From Burkholderiales bacterium (GTDB lineage Bacteria > Pseudomonadota > Gammaproteobacteria > Burkholderiales > Casimicrobiaceae), in NCBI GenBank assembly GCA_025352105.1, contig JANXUB010000029.1, positions 1-64,000 on the forward strand: DNA of 64,000 bases, in the 5' to 3' direction. The position numbers were made by a program, and so were the translations under genes. This document shows, piece by piece, positions 58,641-64,000 of the stretch. The notes beneath the pieces were generated by a model, which worked only from the letters and a program-made list of their open reading frames with translations, was not told the DNA's origin and did not search any database. The stretch's first letter is position 1, and every line of letters starts with the position of its first letter.

Positions 58641-58770
58641 ACTCCCTCTCCCGCAGCGCGGGAGAGGGTTGGGGTGAGGGTGGTTGATTGCGGAATCAAG
58701 TTGGCTCCGCTATTCATCGGCCCTCACCCGCCCTGTCGGGCACCCTCTCCCGCGCTGCGAGAGAGGGACT
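58641..58770. repeat. Inverted pair of CCCTCTCCC-type palindromic repeats between ugpB and ugpA
   Basis: CCCTCTCCCGCAGCGCGGGAGAGGGTTGGGGTGAGGG ... CCCTCACCCGCCCTGTCGGGCACCCTCTCCCGCGCTGCGAGAGAGGG. Confidence 0.92.
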
Positions 58771-58777
58771 TTTGAAA

Positions 58778-60115
58778 CTACTGCGAAGCCGTCTTCTCAA
58801 ACGACCGCAGCGCGGCATTGCCGCGCTTGATGCTGTTCTCGATGGCGTCCTTGGCCGACTGTTTGCCCTGAAGCGATTTTTCGACTTCCTCATGGTAGAA
58901 ATCGCGAATTTCGGTCCAACGCCCGAAGCGGTAGCCGCCGGTGTTTTCGCCCTGCTTGCCGTTGGCTAAAGAGCCAATCGCCACCGCAGCGCGCGGGTTT
59001 TGTGCGTAGTAGCCTTCGTCGGTCAGATACTTGAACGCCGCGTTGGTCGCAGGCAAAAAGCCGGTGGTTTTCGCCCAGTCGGTCATGACCGGCGTCGACT
59101 TCAAATACTCAAGGAATTTAGCCGCGCCCTTGAATTCATTCGCGCTGCGGTTCGGCGCATTGAACACCCAAAGCGACGCGCCACCCACGGTGGTTGCGTA
59201 CGGTCCGCCCTTGGCTTCTGGCCAGTACGGAAGCGGCGCAACCGCCCAGTCAAACTTCGCGTCCCGGATGTAGCCACCGTACGCGCCCGAGCTTTGGGTG
59301 ATCATCGCGCATTCGCCGGACTGGAAGGCTGCGGAGGCGTCATTCGAGCGGCCGTTATAAACAAAGGCCTTGTCCTTCTGCATGTCAACCAGCGTTTGTA
59401 CCTGCTTCACATACAGCGGATTGTTGAAATTCAATTCTGCGTTGAGGCCACCGCGCCCGTTCGACTGCGTGCCGACGGTCAGGTTGTGGCGTGAGCCCAG
59501 TTGCTCCAGCTGAATCCATGCAAGCCATGTGGTGGTGAAGCCGCATCCCGCAGCGTTAGTGCTGCGAATTTTTTGCGCCGCAGCGACCAACTCAGGCCAC
59601 GTTGCCGGTGGTTTGTTGGCATCAAGGCCCGCTTTTTTGAACGCATCCTTGTTGTAGAACAGCACAGCGGTCGACACGTTAAACGGCATCGACAGCAGGC
59701 TGCCATCTTTCAGGCCGTAGTAGCCACGCGCCGGGGCGATGAAGTCAGCCGGGTTGAAGGCAAGACCCGCGCGCTTGAACACTTCAGAGACCGGCACAAT
59801 GGCCTTGCTCGCGCCCATCATGTCGCCGGAACCGGCATCGAACATCTGCATGATGTGCGGTGGATTGCCTGCGCGGAACGCAGCGACAGCCGCAGCGCGC
59901 TGCTCGGGGTATTGGCCCTTGAACGAGACGACCACTTTGTAGTCGCTCTGCATCTTGTTGAACTCTTCGCCGTACTTTGACATTGTCTCGCCCGCGAGAC
60001 CCGTGAGCCCCATCCACATCTGGATTTCGACCGGCTTGTTCTGGGCAAACGCCGCGCCCGAGATAAGCGATACGCTCATCATGGCGACGGCAAGCGCCTT
60101 GTGAATTCGTTTCAT
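58778..60115 (-). CDS. ugpB: sn-glycerol-3-phosphate ABC transporter substrate-binding protein
   Basis: Signal peptide; MWMGLTGLAGETMSKYGEEFNKMQSDYKVVVSFKGQYPEQRAAAVAAFRAGNPPHIMQMFDAGSGDMM. Confidence 0.94.
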   Translation of the reverse strand: MKRIHKALAVAMMSVSLISGAAFAQNKPVEIQMWMGLTGLAGETMSKYGEEFNKMQSDYKVVVSFKGQYPEQRAAAVAAFRAGNPPHIMQMFDAGSGDMMGASKAIVPVSEVFKRAGLAFNPADFIAPARGYYGLKDGSLLSMPFNVSTAVLFYNKDAFKKAGLDANKPPATWPELVAAAQKIRSTNAAGCGFTTTWLAWIQLEQLGSRHNLTVGTQSNGRGGLNAELNFNNPLYVKQVQTLVDMQKDKAFVYNGRSNDASAAFQSGECAMITQSSGAYGGYIRDAKFDWAVAPLPYWPEAKGGPYATTVGGASLWVFNAPNRSANEFKGAAKFLEYLKSTPVMTDWAKTTGFLPATNAAFKYLTDEGYYAQNPRAAVAIGSLANGKQGENTGGYRFGRWTEIRDFYHEEVEKSLQGKQSAKDAIENSIKRGNAALRSFEKTASQ

Positions 60116-60234
60116 GGTGTCTCCTCTTTCCGAAAATTATTATCAACGCTCAAGCGTAAGCTGCAAATGTGACACTTTTGCACGCGCGGCGCAATTGTGG
60201 GTTTCACTGACGGGAGTGGCATTAAGGTTTGCCC

Positions 60235-60304
60235 TGTGGGAGCGGTTCTACCGCGATTGCCGCTTGCGAGAGGCGAAAAAAATCGCGGTAGAACCGCTCC
60301 CACA
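60235..60304. repeat. Inverted REP-like pair (GTGGGAGCGGTTCTACCGCGATT) in the ugpB-ugpC divergent region
   Basis: TGTGGGAGCGGTTCTACCGCGATT ... AATCGCGGTAGAACCGCTCCCACA, near-perfect inverted arms. Confidence 0.93.
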
Positions 60305-60334
60305 AGTCACGGCAGATTGATATAGTCCAAGGTT

Positions 60335-61399
60335 ATGGCTCAAGTCGAATTCAAACAGGTCAAGAAATCCTACGGCAACGTGGACGTGATCCACGGCGTC
60401 GATCTCACCATCAGCGACGGCGAATTCGTCGTCATCGTGGGGCCATCCGGTTGTGGCAAATCAACGCTCCTGCGCATGGTCGCCGGGCTCGAGCCCATCA
60501 CCGGCGGCGAAATCCTGATTGACGGCAAGGTCGTCAACAATCTGGAGCCGAAAGATCGCGACATCGCGATGGTGTTTCAGAACTACGCACTCTACCCGCA
60601 CATGAACGTGCGCGAGAACATGTCGTACGGACTGCGGATACGCAAAATGTCCGACTCCGAAATCAATTCGCGGATCGCCAAGGCGGCCGAGATTCTGGAG
60701 CTGTCGCATTTGCTCGACCGCAAGCCGAAGCAGCTCTCGGGCGGTCAGCGTCAGCGGGTGGCGATGGGGCGCGCCATTGTGCGCGATCCGAAAGTGTTTT
60801 TGTTTGACGAGCCGCTGTCGAATCTTGATGCCAAACTGCGCGTCGATATGCGTCTGGAAATCCAGAAGCTGCATCAGGAATTAAAGGTCACGAGCCTCTA
60901 CGTCACCCACGACCAGATCGAAGCGATGACGCTCTCGGATCGCATGCTGGTGATGAATAGCGGCATCATCGAACAGGTCGGCACGCCAAAAGAAGTTTAC
61001 GAGCGCCCGGCGTCGCTGTTCGTCGCCAACTTCATCGGCACACCCGCAATGAACCAGATTTGGGGCGTGCGCGCCGGGCAATCGCTAAAAACCGATCAGG
61101 GCGACATGTTCCACGTCGGCGAATTTCCATCGGTGATCGCGAACGGAGATCGCGTCGCGCTCGGCGTTCGGCCCGAACATCTGCAACTGGTGCCGGCTGC
61201 GCAAGCCCGTTTCTCCATCGCCGTGCAGATGATCGAATGGGTTGGCGCGGACGCTTATGCGTACGGCCAGTTCGCGAATTACCGCATCATTTGTCGCCTC
61301 GACAATGCCACCGGCGCGCGCGTCGGTGACCGCCTGCCGCTGTCGTTTGATCCGCATCGGGTGCACTGGTTTAACGCCGATACCGGCAAACGGATTTGA
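60335..61399 (+). CDS. ugpC: sn-glycerol-3-phosphate ABC transporter ATP-binding protein
   Basis: [55 protein letters not shown]. Confidence 0.95.
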   Translation: MAQVEFKQVKKSYGNVDVIHGVDLTISDGEFVVIVGPSGCGKSTLLRMVAGLEPITGGEILIDGKVVNNLEPKDRDIAMVFQNYALYPHMNVRENMSYGLRIRKMSDSEINSRIAKAAEILELSHLLDRKPKQLSGGQRQRVAMGRAIVRDPKVFLFDEPLSNLDAKLRVDMRLEIQKLHQELKVTSLYVTHDQIEAMTLSDRMLVMNSGIIEQVGTPKEVYERPASLFVANFIGTPAMNQIWGVRAGQSLKTDQGDMFHVGEFPSVIANGDRVALGVRPEHLQLVPAAQARFSIAVQMIEWVGADAYAYGQFANYRIICRLDNATGARVGDRLPLSFDPHRVHWFNADTGKRI

Positions 61400-62151
61400 T
61401 GCTACCCGTCTGGCCATATCCCAAAACCATCGCCCATCGCGGCGCGGGAAAGCTTGCGCCTGAGAACACGTTGACTGCTATTCGCCACGGTGTTTCGTTC
61501 GGATATCGCGCCACCGAGATCGACGTCAAGCTTTCGGGCGACGGCACGCTGTTGCTGATGCACGACGACACAACGAACCGCTGCTCGGACGGACGAGGCA
61601 GAGTCGCCGCAAAAACGTGGCATCAGCTTGCATTACTCGACGCCGGTTCGTGGCATTCACCCGCCTACGCAGGCGAACCGATCCCGACGTACTGGCGCGT
61701 TGCGAAATACTGCATCGCGAACGGTGTGCAACTGAACACCGAAATCAAGCCCTGTATCGGTCGCGAACGCGAAACCGGTGCAGCGGTAGCGCTGGAAACA
61801 CAGGCACTCTTCTCCGACCCAGCGCATACGGCATTGAAACCTTTGCTCTCGTCCTTCTCAACCGAAGCTCTGATCGCCGCCCGCGACGCCGCCCCGGAGT
61901 TTGATCGCGCGCATTTGTTTGAGAACCCGCTGCCCGCGGATTGGCTTGCTCGCTGCAAGTCCGTCAGTGCCGTCGCGATGGACGCCAACTGGCGCACGCT
62001 AACGGAGGAAATCGTGGCCGAAGCGCACGCCAATGGTTTGCGCGTTGCGTGCTACACCTGCAACGATCTGGCCGATGCCGAGCAGCTCTGGGGTTGGGGC
62101 GTGGATACGGTGATCACGGATTCGGTGAATTTGATTCCGTTTCGGGGATAA
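61396..62151 (+). CDS. ugpQ: Glycerophosphodiester phosphodiesterase
   Basis: [61 protein letters not shown]. Confidence 0.95.
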   Translation: MMLPVWPYPKTIAHRGAGKLAPENTLTAIRHGVSFGYRATEIDVKLSGDGTLLLMHDDTTNRCSDGRGRVAAKTWHQLALLDAGSWHSPAYAGEPIPTYWRVAKYCIANGVQLNTEIKPCIGRERETGAAVALETQALFSDPAHTALKPLLSSFSTEALIAARDAAPEFDRAHLFENPLPADWLARCKSVSAVAMDANWRTLTEEIVAEAHANGLRVACYTCNDLADAEQLWGWGVDTVITDSVNLIPFRG

Positions 62152-62183
62152 GCGTAAGTCGCTGGCGGGCTTGCAGACGCGTG

Positions 62184-63125
62184 CTAGTAAGGCCCCAGAA
62201 ATCGCGTGCCGTTGAAGTGAATCAAATGCGTCGGTGCATCTGCGATCCAGACTTCTGATTCCCAAGCAATCGCGCTAAGGTATTTAAGGAATGTGCGGCG
62301 ATCGGGAAACGCGGAGACGAAAATCAACCCTGCTTTGGTGGGCTCAAACAATCGGGTCAGTTCAATCTGTCGCTTCGAGTCTATTGGGCCGTGGCTGGTG
62401 ACCGACTCCACGAGAATCAGCCAGTTTTTCTCTCGTGCATAGATCACCACGTCTGGCATCTTGCCATGCGAATCGAGTGCCAACCCCATCTCGCTAAACA
62501 GTTCTTTGTTCAAGAATCCATACTTATCGCCGGTATCGCCCACGTACGCCAGCTCACCGCTTGGCGCGTAGCGAGCACCGAACTGATGAACGATGTCCGC
62601 GATGAGCTGCGAATGCTCGCCGGGCGATAAATTGACCGTCTGTCCTTCCTTGATCACGAGCGGAATCGAGGCCATCTCACGCTCTTTAGCGTAGCGCGCG
62701 ACCAAGCTCGGCTGACTGTCTTGGAACAGCTTCAATTTCTGTTGGTACGCTGGCGTGCCAAACGCGCGAAGCGCGTCAAGTAACTGGGGCTCGATTTGAT
62801 AAACCGCCTTTGGGCTATTGACGGGGCGATCCGGCTTGTCTGGGTTGTAACGGCAGATGCCCGCCTCGACAAACTGATGCATTGATTGACGTCGAAATGT
62901 TTCTCGTGTGTTCGGCGCGTAGTCAACACCATAGTGAGATTTCGCCCAATCCATGATTGGTGTGATTCCGACAAGCGGCTCTTTGCAGGCGGCCCACGAT
63001 GAGGTTGGCCTCACGTCCACCAGCGCGAGCAGACAAAGCGCCGAGCGCTCGTTGAGTTGCGCCCTCGGCATGCCGAGACTTTCGAGAATTTGCTGCGCAT
63101 CTTGCAGCTTTTTCTTCTTACTCAC
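62184..63125 (-). CDS. BsuBI/PstI-family type II restriction endonuclease
   Basis: SLGMPRAQLNERSALCLLALVDVRPTSSWAACKEPLVGITPIMDWAKSHYGVDYAPNTRETFRRQSMHQFVEAGI; GTG start overlapping the MTase stop. Confidence 0.9.
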   Translation of the reverse strand: MSKKKKLQDAQQILESLGMPRAQLNERSALCLLALVDVRPTSSWAACKEPLVGITPIMDWAKSHYGVDYAPNTRETFRRQSMHQFVEAGICRYNPDKPDRPVNSPKAVYQIEPQLLDALRAFGTPAYQQKLKLFQDSQPSLVARYAKEREMASIPLVIKEGQTVNLSPGEHSQLIADIVHQFGARYAPSGELAYVGDTGDKYGFLNKELFSEMGLALDSHGKMPDVVIYAREKNWLILVESVTSHGPIDSKRQIELTRLFEPTKAGLIFVSAFPDRRTFLKYLSAIAWESEVWIADAPTHLIHFNGTRFLGPY

Positions 63126-64000
63126 GTTGATCGCACCAAGTCGTCAATGGCATCCTGGCTAAGTCTGCGATCCCAAGCCCGTCCCATGTGCGTGAGTTTT
63201 TCAATACTCGGAAATTTCATGTTGCGCAAATCGGTGGCGTTTACCTGCGTGTGACCGGAAAAAACGCGGAAGTAATCATCGAGCGGTGTGCTGTTCAAAA
63301 AGCAGGTCAACCCGCGTGCAATTTCGGGTTGCATGCCGCGTTTGCCGACATGCAGTACGTTCCAGTGGTTTTCAAACGCCACCCATTCGCTTCGCGTGTC
63401 ATCGGGCGTGATCAGGTTCGCGACCACGCGTCGTCGCTCTTCCTTCGCCGAGAATCGTCGGACAAGCACGTAAATGCCTTCCCGCATCAGCCATTTGTCG
63501 ACTTCGGGCGAGCGAAACAGCGCGTTGGGTTTCTTGTGTTCTTTGGGCCACTGAAAACCGTCCGCCGTATAGTGATGTGGGTAGATGCAAGGCACGGTGC
63601 CCGCCGCAGGAGACTGGCTCCACCACTGCTTAAGGCGAAAGTCCACAACGGGGCCGGTGCAAACCTCGACACCAAGTTCACGCAGCGAATGCGTGAACAA
63701 TTCATCCTGATCACGCGGCTCATCATCAAGCGGAATACAGATGAATTTTTCGCGATCTCCCGCGTTTACGACGCGATCAAATTCGAGTTCTCGCTGCTGA
63801 AAATCGGCAAAGCTGGCATCGCGCGAGGTCGATAGTTTGACCTTCCCCTGTGTGCCGCCGCGCGTGAGTTTGAGAATTACATTTTCCTGCAGCACGTCGT
63901 CGTCCTTGAAGGCCTTGTTACGCGACGCAAATATGTGAATCGCGTCAATCGCGCATTCCACCAGCATCAGTTCGCGAAACGGCTTGTAGTACGGCCCGTT
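63122..64000 (-). CDS. Cognate DNA adenine methyltransferase of the BsuBI/PstI system (C-terminal part, runs off the window)
   Basis: Frame stays open to 64000 (NGPYYKPFREL-MLVECAIDAIHIFASRNKAFKDDDVLQENVILKL); FLNSTPLDDYFRVFSGHTQVNATDLRNMKFPS typical of Eco57I-like/PstI MTases. Confidence 0.85.
   Translation of the reverse strand, partial: NGPYYKPFRELMLVECAIDAIHIFASRNKAFKDDDVLQENVILKLTRGGTQGKVKLSTSRDASFADFQQRELEFDRVVNAGDREKFICIPLDDEPRDQDELFTHSLRELGVEVCTGPVVDFRLKQWWSQSPAAGTVPCIYPHHYTADGFQWPKEHKKPNALFRSPEVDKWLMREGIYVLVRRFSAKEERRRVVANLITPDDTRSEWVAFENHWNVLHVGKRGMQPEIARGLTCFLNSTPLDDYFRVFSGHTQVNATDLRNMKFPSIEKLTHMGRAWDRRLSQDAIDDLVRST

Overview
The window is a typical Burkholderiales-like betaproteobacterial chromosome segment with about 57 recognisable CDSs. 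These include metK, bioC, trmL, two tandem lpxL-type acyltransferases, tsaC/Sua5, glycerate kinase, dprA-lysM-def-fmt, torF-glnK-amtB, glutaminase plus an Orn/Lys/Arg decarboxylase, a DUF3683/FAD/Fe-S fusion, guaD, yqeY-rpsU, tsaD, plsY, folB, terC and ugpB-A-E / ugpC-Q. There are two defence or selfish modules: a zeta-toxin-like kinase next to an MmeI-like single-chain restriction-modification gene (16-20 kb), and a BsuBI/PstI-type R-M pair cut by the right edge. The most striking signal is not a gene. A ~115-bp, ERIC-like imperfect palindrome (CAGCTTTT ... GGGGCTGA ... AAGTCGACTATAGTCG ... TAGCCCCAATGCAATAGGGGCTTT ... AAAAGCTG) occurs about nine times in 64 kb. It sits almost always in the gap between convergent gene ends and sometimes supplies the stop codon. 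Three other palindromic repeat families are present. One of them (CCCTCTCCCGC..GCGGGAGAGGG..TGGGGTGAGGG) has inserted in frame twice, in opposite orientations, inside the MmeI-like gene, and forms the C-terminus of an LpxL-type protein. All calls come from reading the sequence and supplied translations; no database search or structure computation was run.
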